Of a stretch of 64,000 nt of DNA, positions 8,919 to 18,899 are shown piece by piece. The notes beneath the pieces were generated by a model, which had not been told where the DNA came from, did no database searches, and was given only the letters and a program-made list of their open reading frames with translations. Positions within the stretch are counted from its first letter, which is position 1. The number at the start of each line of letters is the position of its first letter. The stretch is from Natronococcus pandeyae (GTDB lineage: Archaea > Halobacteriota > Halobacteria > Halobacteriales > Natrialbaceae), in contig NZ_PHNJ01000008.1 of NCBI RefSeq assembly GCF_008122205.1, positions 146,188 through 210,187 of the forward strand. Reading direction: 5' to 3'. The translations under genes were made by a program, and so were the position numbers.

Positions 8919-11144
8919 ATGGTTGCAAACGCCGGGGGCAAAAAGCTGTCGTCGATCCCCTTTCCGGCGATCGTCGGACAGTCCGAACTGAAGCGAGTGC
9001 TGTTGACCGTCGCGGCCAACGACGGCCTCGACGGTGCGCTGATCGTCGGCGAGAAGGGAACCGCGAAGTCGACCGCCGTTCGCGGACTCGTCGATCTGCT
9101 GCCCGCCCAGCAGGCGGTCGCAGACTGTCCGTACGGCTGTGCACCCGACGATCCGACGTTGCAGTGTGCGGACTGTCGTGCCCGCGACTCCGAGGAGGTA
9201 CCGATCGAGACGCGTCCCGTTCCGCTCGTCACCCTCCCGCTGGGGGCGACTCGAGACCGGGTCGTCGGGACCCTCTCGGTCGAGGACGCGCTGGCCGGCG
9301 AGGCCGACTTCGACCCCGGCCTGCTGGCTCGTGCGAACCGCGGAATTCTCTACGTCGACGAGGTCAACCTCCTCGACGACCACCTCGTCGACGTCATCCT
9401 CGACTCGGCGGCGAGCGGCGTCAACACGGTCGAGCGAGACGGCGTAAGCGTCTCCCATCCCGCGGAGTTCACCCTGATCGGGACGATGAATCCGGAGGAG
9501 GGCGACCTTCGGCCCCAGTTGCGGGATCGGTTCGCCCTCCAGGCGACCGTCGAGGGCTGCCGGGAAGTCGACGACCGCGTCGAGATCATCGACCGAGCGC
9601 TCGCCGGCGACGGGGACGCCGACCGGGCGACCTACGCCGCCGACGTCGCGGAACTCCGGAGCGAGTTGGCCGAGGCTCGTGACCTCGTCTCGAGCGTCTC
9701 CCTTCCGTCCGAGTTCAAAGCGGAGATCGCCGAACTCTGCCTCGAGGCCGGCGTCGACGGCCACCGCGGCGACGTGGCGACCGCCCGCACCGCGATGACC
9801 CTCGCCGCGCTCGAGGGACGAACGACAGTTATCGAGTCGGACGTCCACGAGGCCGCGACCTACGCGCTCCCCCACCGACTCCGGAGCACGCCGTTCGAGG
9901 ACGAACCGGATCTCGAGGACCTGCTCGAGGATCGGTTCGAAGAGGAGTCCGCTGACGAGGAAGGCAACGATAGTGAGAACGACAGCGGGGGCTCCGACGA
10001 GAGCGAGGCTGAAGACGAGCGTGACGACGGTGACACGGGAAACGAGAGCGACGGCGAGCACTGCGACAGTGAGTCCGCCGACGATACCGGGTCCGGAAAC
10101 GAAGGCGACGGATCCGATGGACCGGGCGGCGATACCGGCGCTGAGTCGGACGACTCCGACAGCGCCGACCGCGGACCCGACGACGCCGAACGGCCGTCCG
10201 GTGGCGAGCCGTCGCCGTCACGGACGGGTGGGGACGAGGGGACCGACTCCGATTCCGACGACTCGAGCGAGGGATCAGGCGACGACGAGAGCGGCGGAAA
10301 CGAGGAGGACAAAGAAGCCCAGCCGCTGGTCCCCGGCCAGCAGCGCGCCGACGTCGCCGGCGTCGGCGAAGCGAAGGGGCCGGACCTCGAGTCGCCGGAC
10401 GTCGAGAACCGGACTCCTTCGGGGGCGGGCGGGTCGCGAGCGAGCGCGACACCGAGCGTCGATAACCGCGGTGCTCGTGTCCGGACGGAACCCGCCTCGG
10501 GCGATGGCCCCATCGACGCGGCCGCGTCGGTTCGCTCGGCCGCGGCCCGCGGCGACTCCCGCGTGGCGGAGCAGGATCTCCGGCAATCGGTCCGTACGGG
10601 CGAGACCTCGGTGACCATCGTCTTCGCCGTCGACGCCAGCGCCTCGATGCGACCGGCGATGCGCACCGCCAAGGGGGTCGTCCTCGACCTGCTGCGGGAC
10701 AGCTACGAGCACCGGGACCAGGTCGCGTTCGTCGCCTTCGCGGGCGAGGACGCCGAGGTGCTGTTACCGCCGACGGACAACGTCGGTCTCGCCGCGCGCC
10801 ACCTCAAGGAACTCCCATCGGGCGATCGAACGCCGCTTCCGGCGGGCCTCGAGACGGCACGTACTATCCTCGAGCGCGCGGAGACGGACGCCGCGGTCGT
10901 CGTCCTCGTGACCGACGGACGCGCGAACGTGGCCGACGGCAGTCCGACCGACACGACCCGACGGGCCGCTCGAGCGTTGCGGGGGTCGGAGACCCGCGTG
11001 GTCGTCGTCGACGCCGGCGACGATTCCCGCGCCGGACTCTCCGAACTGGTCGCCGACGAAACCGACGGCGAACTCGTTCCGCTCTCCTCGCTGTCCGCAG
11101 AAACCGTGCGCGCCGCCGCCGACCGGGCCGCAGACGAACGATAA
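8919..11144 (+). CDS. ChlI-ChlD fused AAA+/VWA chelatase subunit for cobalt insertion
   Basis: A 741-residue fusion of the AAA+ motor (ChlI/BchI type) and the VWA subunit (ChlD/BchD type) that energises CobN. Walker A GEKGTAKST is at 44-52, Walker B ILYVDEVN at 143-150, and sensor GTMNPEEGDLRPQLRDRF follows. Four Cys at 70, 74, 83 and 86 (CPYGC...CADC) form a likely zinc site. Residues about 340-470 are an Asp/Glu/Ser/Gly-rich low-complexity linker. The VWA domain has the MIDAS motif DASAS near residue 572. Position opposite cobN indicates cobalt rather than magnesium as the metal. The start at 8919 fits a leaderless transcript. Confidence 0.93.
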   Translation: MVANAGGKKLSSIPFPAIVGQSELKRVLLTVAANDGLDGALIVGEKGTAKSTAVRGLVDLLPAQQAVADCPYGCAPDDPTLQCADCRARDSEEVPIETRPVPLVTLPLGATRDRVVGTLSVEDALAGEADFDPGLLARANRGILYVDEVNLLDDHLVDVILDSAASGVNTVERDGVSVSHPAEFTLIGTMNPEEGDLRPQLRDRFALQATVEGCREVDDRVEIIDRALAGDGDADRATYAADVAELRSELAEARDLVSSVSLPSEFKAEIAELCLEAGVDGHRGDVATARTAMTLAALEGRTTVIESDVHEAATYALPHRLRSTPFEDEPDLEDLLEDRFEEESADEEGNDSENDSGGSDESEAEDERDDGDTGNESDGEHCDSESADDTGSGNEGDGSDGPGGDTGAESDDSDSADRGPDDAERPSGGEPSPSRTGGDEGTDSDSDDSSEGSGDDESGGNEEDKEAQPLVPGQQRADVAGVGEAKGPDLESPDVENRTPSGAGGSRASATPSVDNRGARVRTEPASGDGPIDAAASVRSAAARGDSRVAEQDLRQSVRTGETSVTIVFAVDASASMRPAMRTAKGVVLDLLRDSYEHRDQVAFVAFAGEDAEVLLPPTDNVGLAARHLKELPSGDRTPLPAGLETARTILERAETDAAVVVLVTDGRANVADGSPTDTTRRAARALRGSETRVVVVDAGDDSRAGLSELVADETDGELVPLSSLSAETVRAAADRAADER

Positions 11145-11300
11145 GCAGGATCGAGGATCAACGGCGGACACTGACGGAACTGGTCCGGCTAGCAGTCGGT
11201 GCACTCCGGAGGTCTCGTCGCGTATCAATGATGCGGAATCGAGACGCTCGAAACCGGATCAACACCCATTTGAGCGGCCTCTTCCGTTATCCGACGACGA

Positions 11301-12941
11301 ATGACTGCAGACGAGTCAGCCGCGGCCGACGAGGGCTCCGGTCGTGATATCGAGTACGACATCGACGACCGACCACCGCTTTCCGAATCGGTCGTCCTCG
11401 GGGTGCAACACTACCTCACGATGGTCGGTGCGAACATCGCGGTGCCGTTGCTACTCGCCGGAGCGATGGGAATGCCACCCGGCATCACCGCGCAGTTCGT
11501 CGGCACCTTCTTCGTGGTCTCCGGGATCGCGACGCTCGCCCAGACGACGTTCGGCAACCGGTATCCGATCGTCCAGGGTGCACCGTTCTCGATGCTCGCG
11601 CCCGCGCTCGCTATCGTCATCGTCGTTACCGCCGGCGACGCGGGTCCCGGAGCTGACTGGCAGGCGGCGCTCGTCCAGCTACAGGGCGCGATCATCGTCG
11701 CCGCGACCGTCCAGATCGCGCTCGGCTACTTCGGGCTGGTCGGGAAGCTCCGACGGTTCCTCTCCCCGGTCGTCATCGCCCCGACGATCGCGCTGATCGG
11801 CCTGGCGCTGTTCGACGCCCCGCAGATCACCGGCACCGACCAGAGCTGGTGGCTGCTCGGCCTGACACTCGGCCTCATTCTCCTCTTCTCGCAGTATCTC
11901 GAGGTCAAACACCGTGCGTTCCGGCTCTATCCCGTCATCCTGGCGCTGGCTATCGCCTGGATCGTGGCCGCAGCGCTCTCCTTCGAGGGGACGATCGGCC
12001 CGTTCTTCCAGGGAACGATCGGCCCGCTCTCGTTCGACGGCGTCCTCGGTAGCGAGCATCCGGGCCACGTTCCGCTCGGACAGGTCGCGGAAACGCAGCT
12101 ACTCCTGCCGATCCACCCGCTCCAGTGGGGGATGCCGGAGGTGACGACGGCGTTCGTCATCGGGATGATCGCCGGCGTGCTCGCCTCGATCGTCGAGAGC
12201 ATCGGCGACTACTACGCGGTGGCGAACCTGACCGGCGCCGCGGCGCCCAGCGAGAAGCGGATCAACCACGGCATCGGGATGGAGGGGCTGATGAACGTCT
12301 TCTCCGGCGTCATGGGCACTGGCGGCTCGACCTCCTACTCGGAGAACATCGGCGCCATCGGGATGACCGGCGTCGCCTCACGGTACGTCGTCCAGATCGG
12401 TGCCACCATCATGCTGGTCGTCGGCTTCGTCGGCTACTTCGGACAGCTTATCGCGACCATCCCCGATCCGATTATCGGCGGCCTCTTCATCGCGATGTTC
12501 GGCCAGATCGTCGCCGTCGGCATCTCGAACCTGAAACACGTCGATCTCGACTCCTCCCGGAACGTGTTCATCATCGGCTTCGCCATGTTCGTCGGCCTCG
12601 CCGTCCCCGAGTACATGGCGAACTTCGACGGGCCGCTCGAGTTCCGCGCAGCGATCGATCTCGCGGCGACGATCGCACCGTTGCTCGAGGCGGATCTCGT
12701 CGCGGGAACCGCCCTCGCCGTCTGGATCGAGGCCACCGCCCAGGCCGTCGCCGACTCGGTCTTTATTATCGGCTCGACGGGAATGGCCGTCGGCGGCCTG
12801 GCAGCACTCCTGCTCGACAACACCGTTCCGGGGACGCGCGAGGAGCGCGGCCTCGCCCAGTGGGAGCGGCTCACCGAGGACGACTCGGAATTCGAGACCG
12901 TCTGGGAGCGCTGGCTCGGCACCGACGACGACCGCTCGTAA
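11301..12941 (+). CDS. NCS2-family nucleobase (uracil/xanthine) permease
   Basis: A 546-residue polytopic membrane protein. After about 40 acidic residues come the family motifs QHYLTMVGANIAVPLLL, a YPIVQGAPFSML segment, and STSYSENIGAIGMTGVASR in the later core, which carries the conserved acidic and Asn residues of NCS2 substrate binding. About a dozen to 14 membrane segments are apparent. It probably imports uracil or a purine with H+ or Na+. No nucleobase-metabolism gene is adjacent, so the substrate cannot be fixed. The 156-base gap upstream shows no clear regulator site. Confidence 0.9.
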   Translation: MTADESAAADEGSGRDIEYDIDDRPPLSESVVLGVQHYLTMVGANIAVPLLLAGAMGMPPGITAQFVGTFFVVSGIATLAQTTFGNRYPIVQGAPFSMLAPALAIVIVVTAGDAGPGADWQAALVQLQGAIIVAATVQIALGYFGLVGKLRRFLSPVVIAPTIALIGLALFDAPQITGTDQSWWLLGLTLGLILLFSQYLEVKHRAFRLYPVILALAIAWIVAAALSFEGTIGPFFQGTIGPLSFDGVLGSEHPGHVPLGQVAETQLLLPIHPLQWGMPEVTTAFVIGMIAGVLASIVESIGDYYAVANLTGAAAPSEKRINHGIGMEGLMNVFSGVMGTGGSTSYSENIGAIGMTGVASRYVVQIGATIMLVVGFVGYFGQLIATIPDPIIGGLFIAMFGQIVAVGISNLKHVDLDSSRNVFIIGFAMFVGLAVPEYMANFDGPLEFRAAIDLAATIAPLLEADLVAGTALAVWIEATAQAVADSVFIIGSTGMAVGGLAALLLDNTVPGTREERGLAQWERLTEDDSEFETVWERWLGTDDDRS

Positions 12942-13050
12942 GAATCGATGGACGGCGTCGTCCCAAGCGCGCACTCTTCTCCTGACCGCTCTTTCTCGGC
13001 CTGCGTTACACGACCGGAAAGCTATTGACGACCGTCCCCACGGAGTATGC

Positions 13051-13878
13051 ATGGCAGAACTCCCGCTCGACGACGGCGCCCTCTGGTACGATACTCGCGG
13101 CGACGGTCCGCCACTGGTCTTCGTCCACGGCGGCTGGATGAACGGTCGTGCCTGGCAGCCACAGGTCGAGCACTTCGCGGACGACTATCGGACGATCACC
13201 CTCGACGTCCGCGGTCACGGCCGGACCGGCGCGACCGGTCTCGACCGGTACTCGATCGACCTCTTTACCGACGATCTCGAGGCGCTGCTCGACCACCTCG
13301 ACCTCGAGGAGCCGATCCTTTGTGGGCTCTCGCTCGGTTCGATGGTCGTCCAGCGGTACCTCGACCGGCACCCGGATCGTGCGGCAGGCGCGATTCTCGG
13401 CGGCGCCGTCCGGTCGATGCCGCCGATCGACCTCCCGCCGGGAACGAAGCCGTTCCTGTCGCCGCTGCCGGGGATCGCAGCGTCGGCATCGATGATGGGG
13501 TCCGAGACGACGTTTCGATCGATGCTGTGTTCGATCCGGGCGACGACTGGCGAACGGTGGCTGTCGGTGGACTCCGGGGTCCGAGCGGACGCGATGGAGG
13601 CCGTCGGCGAGGTCTCGAGCGGGGAGTTCCAGAAAGTGTTCGGTGCGCTCTACCGGTTCGAGCCGCCAGCACTGGACCACGTCGAGACGCCGACGCTCGT
13701 CGTCCACGGCGACCAGGAAGCGCCGCTGGTCAAGCGACAGGGGCGCGAGATCGCCACGGAAGTCGACGACGGCGACTGGCTCGAACTGTCCAGATCCGGG
13801 CACCTCGTCAATCAGGATCGGCCGCAGGCGTTCAACGACGCCAGCACGACGTTCCTGGGACGACTGTCCCCAACGTGA
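13051..13878 (+). CDS. Alpha/beta-fold hydrolase
   Basis: A 275-residue cytoplasmic hydrolase. The oxyanion-loop HGG is at 26-28 and the nucleophile elbow GLSLG at 92-96 (Ser94). The acid is probably the Asp of VVHGDQEAP near residue 224, and the catalytic His is in SGHLVNQ near residue 251, so the triad is complete. DVRGHGRT at 52-59 is typical of esterases, C-C hydrolases and haloperoxidase-like members. The substrate is unknown and the neighbours are not informative. The start at 13051 is a leaderless-type ATG; an overlapping ATG at 13047 is in another frame. Confidence 0.85.
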   Translation: MAELPLDDGALWYDTRGDGPPLVFVHGGWMNGRAWQPQVEHFADDYRTITLDVRGHGRTGATGLDRYSIDLFTDDLEALLDHLDLEEPILCGLSLGSMVVQRYLDRHPDRAAGAILGGAVRSMPPIDLPPGTKPFLSPLPGIAASASMMGSETTFRSMLCSIRATTGERWLSVDSGVRADAMEAVGEVSSGEFQKVFGALYRFEPPALDHVETPTLVVHGDQEAPLVKRQGREIATEVDDGDWLELSRSGHLVNQDRPQAFNDASTTFLGRLSPT

Positions 13879-14056
13879 GAGCGATCCCGTGCGGTTCCAC
13901 GCGGAACGCACGCTGAACGCTAACGTTCACGATTGGCCATCCAATATGGTTTGGCGGTGTTGCCAAGAGGCCTGCTGCGGTAGCCTGACACGATAGGCTC
14001 CCGGTTCGATCCGCCGGTCCGTCAGCGACACCGAGATCAACACAACTCGAAGACAA

Positions 14057-14698
14057 ATGAGTAGTAAGCCGACACCGACAGATCCGACCGATTCCGTACC
14101 GAGTACCGAACGCTGGGCGAATATCTCCCAGCACGTCGTCAACAGCTACGTCGAGGCCAACAACGCGTTCCTGGCAGCGATGGGCCTCTCCGACGCGCAG
14201 TCCTCGAGCGAGGAGTGCTCGACGACCGAACCGCCGGCCGTCGACGAAGTCGCCTACGGCGACGTCGAGTGGTCGATGGAGCGCTCGGCCGATACGCTCG
14301 AGGAGCTCGGCGTCGGCGACTCCGTCCAGTTCACCAAACCCGTCGACGAGATCGACGTCTCGGCGTTCGCCCAGGTCTCGGGCGATACCAACCGACTGCA
14401 TCTGGAGGAGTCGTTCGCCGAAGAGACCCAGTTCGGCGGCTCGATCGCTCACGGCACGCTCGTCGCCGGCACCATCAGTGCGGCGCTGGCACGGTTTCCG
14501 GGGCTGACCGTCTATCTCTCACAGGACCTCGAGTTCCAGGCACCGGTCGAGATCGGCGCAACGGTCACCGCCGACTGTGAGATCGTCGAAAACCTCGGCG
14601 GCAACCGGTACCGGATCCGGACGACGGTCCGTTCGGACGAGGAGACGGTGATCGACGGCGAAGCGGTCGTCCTGATCGACGAGGCACCCGAAGAGTAG
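14057..14698 (+). CDS. MaoC-type (R)-enoyl-CoA hydratase-like protein
   Basis: A 213-residue hot-dog-fold protein. The hydratase core (residues about 85-210) contains SGDTNRLHLEESFA with Asp110 and His115, then FGGSIAHGTLVAG, the standard MaoC/PhaJ active-site pattern for (R)-specific hydration of enoyl-CoA. The N-terminal segment (WANISQHVVNSYVEANNAFL) resembles the amphipathic helix of haloarchaeal proteins that work at polyhydroxyalkanoate granules. This suggests, but does not prove, supply of PHA precursors. No pha genes lie in the window. Cytoplasmic or granule-associated. Confidence 0.85.
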   Translation: MSSKPTPTDPTDSVPSTERWANISQHVVNSYVEANNAFLAAMGLSDAQSSSEECSTTEPPAVDEVAYGDVEWSMERSADTLEELGVGDSVQFTKPVDEIDVSAFAQVSGDTNRLHLEESFAEETQFGGSIAHGTLVAGTISAALARFPGLTVYLSQDLEFQAPVEIGATVTADCEIVENLGGNRYRIRTTVRSDEETVIDGEAVVLIDEAPEE

Positions 14699-14885
14699 GA
14701 CGACGGGTCGATCGAGGATGAACTCCGGCGGACTGGTTCTCCGTAGATAGTAGCACGGTTTCGGTATTCAGAAACGAAAAACGGCCGTTCCGTACAGGTC
14801 GAAGAAGCAACGCTGCGGTAACGCGGCAAGCGTAGCACCCGCGAGCGACCGACGGGAGTGAGCGGCCTTTTTAACGTAGATTTTT

Positions 14886-14973
14886 GCGCGAGTGGTTCCG
14901 CGCGAGGTCGTCGGCGCAAAGCGCCGACTGCTTGAGGGATCGAAGATCCCTCTCTGTCGGCGAAATCCCGACA
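14886..14973. repeat. Array of four tandem short hairpins
   Basis: Inside a 349-base gene-free gap (14699-15047) four perfect short stem-loops follow each other: 14886-14903 (5-base arms), 14910-14928 (8-base arms, loop AAA), 14934-14952 (8-base arms, loop GAA) and 14955-14973 (6-base arms). The stems differ in sequence, so this is not a simple repeat. A TTTTTAACG run lies just before the array and GAAAAAGG just after it. It could be an RNA structure, a bidirectional terminator for the two converging genes, or mobile hairpin DNA; compare 62976-63040. Confidence 0.65.
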
Positions 14974-15047
14974 CCGAAAAAGGTACGTGTCTCTCTACGT
15001 GACGAATCTACCAGTTCGTATTCAAAACGTTTCGTACCTGAATCGGG

Positions 15048-18000
15048 CTATGCGGCCGGCAGGCGGAACGAAAACGTCGTTCCCTCGCCGGGTTCGGAGT
15101 CGACCCAGATCTCCCCGTCGTGGCGTTCGACGATCCGCTTGCAGAGCGCGAGGCCGATGCCGGTCCCGTCGTGATCCTCGTGGCTGTGAAGCCGCTGAAA
15201 CACCTCGAAGATCCGGTCGGCGTCGTCCGGATGGATGCCGATCCCCCCGTCGCGAACCGAGACGACCCACGCCGGCCCGTCGTTCTCCGCGGCGGTGCCG
15301 CTCCGTTTCGAGGGGCTTCGCGCCTCGCATCGCTCGGCCGAGACGTGTATCCGCGGCGGTTCGTCGCCGCTGTACTCGATCGCGTTATCGAGTAGGTTCT
15401 GGAATAGCTGTCGCAGCTGGCTCGAGTCGCCCTCGACGCGGGGAAGCGTGGCGGCGGTGATCTCGGCGTCGGACTCGTCGATCGTTATCTCCAGATCCTG
15501 TTTCGCCGCCGCGAGTACCTCGTCCAGTTCGGTCGGCTCGAACGGATCCCCTTGCGTTTCGACCCGCGAGTACTCGAGCAGCCCCTCGATCATCGCGTTC
15601 ATCCGCTCGGCGCCGTCGACGGCGAACCCGATGAACTCCTGGCCCTCCTCGTCGAGGTCGTCGCCGTATCGGTTCTCGATCAACTGGAGGTAGCTCGAGA
15701 CCATCCGCAGCGGCTCCTGGAGGTCGTGAGAGGCGGCGTAGGCGAACTGTTCGAGGCGCTCGTTCGACTCCTCGAGTTGACGCCGGTACTGCCGTCGCTC
15801 GGTGATGTCCGTTTGCGTGATGACCCCGTGGCTGATCTCGCCGCTCGCGTCTCGGATCGGCATCCCGTGGAGCATGACGGTCCGACGCTCGCCGTCCGTG
15901 GTTTCGATCTCGCAGATGTCCGGCTCAGTGACCTCTTCGCCCTCGAGAACGCGAGCGAGGGTCCACTCGTCCGGATCGACCGGCTCGCCGGTGTCGGCCC
16001 ACCAGCCGTTGTACTGCTCGTAGTCGGCGACGGTCTCCGCGTCGAAGACGTCGCCGCCCCAGATCTCCCTGGCGGTTTCGTTGGCCTCGACGAGTCGGCC
16101 GTCCGCGTCCGCGACGACGACGGCGACCGGCAGCAGTTCGAACAGGCTCTCGAGCTGGCGCTTGTGTCGCTGGAGTTCCTGTTCGGCGCGCTTTCGCTCG
16201 GTAATGTCGACGAGCGTGCCGGGGAACGTGACGGGGTTGCCGTCCTCGTCACACTCGACGTGGCCGCGGGCGACGACCCAGCGGAGGTCGCCCTCGTCGT
16301 TCCAGACGCGGTACTCGGACTCGTACTCGCCACAGGACTGGATTGCGTCTTCGATCCTCTCTCTGATCCGCTCGCGGTCGTCCTCGTGGATCGCCGAGAC
16401 GAACTGATCGAGCGAGACACCCTCCGTTGCGGCCTCGGGATCGACCCCGAACGTCCGGGCGAGCGTGCTGCCAGTGACGAACCTGTCTTCGGGAATCTGC
16501 CACTCCCAGGTGCCGACGGCGCCGGCTTCGGTCGCGGCTTCCAGCTGTTCCTTGGCGTCGCGGACGTACTGCTCGCGCTCGAGGCGGTCGTACGCCGATT
16601 GCGCGTTCGTGGCGAGAATCTCGACGAGCTGTTGCTGTTTGTCGTCAATCTCACCGGTCGTACACGCGCCGGCGACGACGACGCCGTGATCGCCCATCGG
16701 AACGAACAGCCCGCTTCGCATCTCGGTCTCGCCCGAGTTGACCTGGACTCGAGGCGGCTCGGCCTCCGCATCGTAGCGGTAGAGCTCCCCCGCTTCGAAG
16801 GCCTGGGCGGTGCGGCTCGTTCCGTCGGGTCGCAGTTCGGTGAACCGCTGTGCGGGAAACGCTTCGTCTACCGAGTGGGCGTCCGGAACCAGCACGTCCC
16901 GATCGGGGTCGTGCTGATAACACGCGACGCAGGGGAGATCGAGCACGTTCGACGCCGTGTCGACGATGATTTCGCTGATATCGGCTTTCGTTTCGGCGCT
17001 CAGGAACAGCCGTGACGAGTCGTGAAGGCCCGTGAGCATCCCCTCGAACTCCTTGCGTTCGGTGACGTCGCGGGCGATGGCGACGACGTACTCCCGTTCC
17101 AGTTCGACGAAGGTGACGTTGACTTCTACGGGGTAGATGGCTCCGTCCTCCCGTCTGTGATAGCCGTCGAAGATTGCTTCGCCCTCGGCTCTCAGCTCCT
17201 CGACGAAGGACCGCCACGCGTCGTGGTCGGGGAGTTCGGTTTCGACGTCGGGAACCGTTAGTTGCAGGAACTCTTCACGGGAGTAGCCGTGTCGGCGACA
17301 CGCCGTCTCGTTGACGTCCACGAACGCACCGGTCTCCGGATCGATTACCATGATGCTATCGGTGGAGTGATCGAGCAGGTTCCGGAACAGTTCGAGTTCC
17401 TGCTCTCGGTCCTTGCGCTCGGTAACGTCTCGAAAGTAGATCGACAGCCCCGTTTCCGACGGATAGACGTGTTCCTCGTACCAGGTATCGTCCGGTGGAT
17501 GATACTCTTCGAACGAGACCGACTCCTGGGTTTCCATCGCCTCGCGGTACCGGTCTTCGAACGAGGTTCCGACGATATCCGGAAAGGTCTCCCAGAGATT
17601 CATTCCGAGCAGTTCTTCGCTCTCGACGGCGAGGATCTGCCCGGCGCGCTCGTTCGCGTGGGTGAACGTCCACTCTCGATCGAGGGCCATGACCCCGTCG
17701 GTAATCCGCCCGTAGATTTCGTCGAGTTCCACGGATAGCTCGTCCGCGCGCCGCTCGAGCCGTCGCTCGCGCTCTTTCAGGGCGGTGACGTCCTTGCCGG
17801 TCGTCACGACCCGGTCGATCTCCCCGTCGTCGGTCAGTACGGGCTTCGCGTTGACCGACAGCCAGCGGTGACTCCCGCCCGGCCGCTCGACCCGTAGCAC
17901 GCGGTCGGATACCGGTTCTCCGGTCGCCAGCGTCTGTGCGAACGGATGCTCTTCGACCGGAATCCGCGTCCCGTTCTCGTCGTACACCGGTCTGTCCGAC

Positions 18001-18593
18001 GGATCGTAACGCTCCGCGTCCTCGACGTCGAGCAGTTCCCGCCCGCGCTCGTTGATGCGCAGGATCTCGCCGTCCGAGTCCAGAACCACGATCCCGATGT
18101 GGCTGGCCTCGATAATTCGGTCGGTCAGGCTCCGCTCGCGCTCGAGTTGGGCTTCCCGCTCGTGGAGTTCGCGTTTCGTCTGCGTCCGATCGCCAACGTC
18201 GCGAACGATGCCGACGGCCCCCTGCAACGTTTCCTCCTCGACGAGGGGATTCAGCGTCAGTTCGCAGGGGACCGCTTCATCGGCGGCCGTCCGAACAGTG
18301 ATCTCGATCGGCTCGGTCCGGTGCTCGTCGCGCTCGAAGCTATCGCGGATCTCTCGCTCGATTCGGTCGCCGTCGTCCAGAACCAGCGCCGCCGGCTCGC
18401 CGAGCAGTTCCTCGCGCGTATAGCCAGTTAGCTCGAGGATGGCGTCGTTGACTGCGAGAAATCGTCCGTCGGCGTCGAGCTGGTAGATCCCGTTGTCGAC
18501 TGCGTTAACGAGCGTTCGATAGCGCTGCAGCGCTCGGCCACCGTCCGCATCTGCCCAGAACTCCTGATCGGTGGCGTCCGCTCGTTCACTCAT
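15048..18593 (-). CDS. Soluble multi-PAS/GAF sensor histidine kinase
   Basis: A 1181-residue kinase without membrane segments, so it is a cytoplasmic sensor. In order: about four PAS/PAC units (residues about 20-520, with repeated linkers like DVTERKEFE and DVTALKERE), a GAF domain (about 525-680), two more PAS units (about 690-945), a HisKA dimerisation domain with the phospho-acceptor His in ASHDLQEPLR near 957, and a HATPase domain with DNAIEYSG, VRDGGIGI and GTGIGLALCKRIVERHDGE. Signals are unknown; PAS/GAF domains often read redox, light or small molecules. No response regulator is adjacent. The start at 18593 (MSERADATDQEF) is chosen over an upstream basic extension. Confidence 0.92.
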   Translation of the reverse strand: MSERADATDQEFWADADGGRALQRYRTLVNAVDNGIYQLDADGRFLAVNDAILELTGYTREELLGEPAALVLDDGDRIEREIRDSFERDEHRTEPIEITVRTAADEAVPCELTLNPLVEEETLQGAVGIVRDVGDRTQTKRELHEREAQLERERSLTDRIIEASHIGIVVLDSDGEILRINERGRELLDVEDAERYDPSDRPVYDENGTRIPVEEHPFAQTLATGEPVSDRVLRVERPGGSHRWLSVNAKPVLTDDGEIDRVVTTGKDVTALKERERRLERRADELSVELDEIYGRITDGVMALDREWTFTHANERAGQILAVESEELLGMNLWETFPDIVGTSFEDRYREAMETQESVSFEEYHPPDDTWYEEHVYPSETGLSIYFRDVTERKDREQELELFRNLLDHSTDSIMVIDPETGAFVDVNETACRRHGYSREEFLQLTVPDVETELPDHDAWRSFVEELRAEGEAIFDGYHRREDGAIYPVEVNVTFVELEREYVVAIARDVTERKEFEGMLTGLHDSSRLFLSAETKADISEIIVDTASNVLDLPCVACYQHDPDRDVLVPDAHSVDEAFPAQRFTELRPDGTSRTAQAFEAGELYRYDAEAEPPRVQVNSGETEMRSGLFVPMGDHGVVVAGACTTGEIDDKQQQLVEILATNAQSAYDRLEREQYVRDAKEQLEAATEAGAVGTWEWQIPEDRFVTGSTLARTFGVDPEAATEGVSLDQFVSAIHEDDRERIRERIEDAIQSCGEYESEYRVWNDEGDLRWVVARGHVECDEDGNPVTFPGTLVDITERKRAEQELQRHKRQLESLFELLPVAVVVADADGRLVEANETAREIWGGDVFDAETVADYEQYNGWWADTGEPVDPDEWTLARVLEGEEVTEPDICEIETTDGERRTVMLHGMPIRDASGEISHGVITQTDITERRQYRRQLEESNERLEQFAYAASHDLQEPLRMVSSYLQLIENRYGDDLDEEGQEFIGFAVDGAERMNAMIEGLLEYSRVETQGDPFEPTELDEVLAAAKQDLEITIDESDAEITAATLPRVEGDSSQLRQLFQNLLDNAIEYSGDEPPRIHVSAERCEARSPSKRSGTAAENDGPAWVVSVRDGGIGIHPDDADRIFEVFQRLHSHEDHDGTGIGLALCKRIVERHDGEIWVDSEPGEGTTFSFRLPAA

Positions 18594-18899
18594 ATAATCA
18601 TACGAACGTCTCGAGCTGAATAAGTACACCGGGACCGGTGATACAGCGCTCACTCGAGACCATCCGTCCGTTTCGGCACTCGAGATGGCGTCTCGACTAC
18701 CCGGCTTCTGGCGGTAACCTCTCGTAACTGGGTTACGGAGCAGTACGCGAGCGTATTTGATCCGGGGCTACTGTGAGCGATATATGGACTCGAACACGGG
18801 CCCGTTCCGTCCCGTCTCCCGGATCGGCCCGCCTTCGACTGTTCTTGATCGGAGGGTGCCCTCGCTCGCAGATCGAGACGGAGGTGCCAGCGTCGACGG
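18594..18899. other. Divergent intergenic region, no gene seen
   Basis: These 306 bases separate the divergent kinase and the membrane protein. An AT-rich CTTATTCAG (minus strand, about 18612-18620) lies 25-27 bases before the kinase start and may be its TATA box. No open frame with haloarchaeal composition and no RNA-like structure is visible. Confidence 0.45.

Noticed and set aside
13953..14014. tRNA-like stretch: GGCGG ... TTGCCAAGAGGC ... AGCCT-loop-AGGCT ... GGTTCGATCC
   Set aside because: It has a D-arm-like and anticodon-arm-like stem and a TTCGATC loop. However, the anticodon loop has 8 bases, the T-stem does not pair and the acceptor ends do not match. At most a decayed relic or chance.
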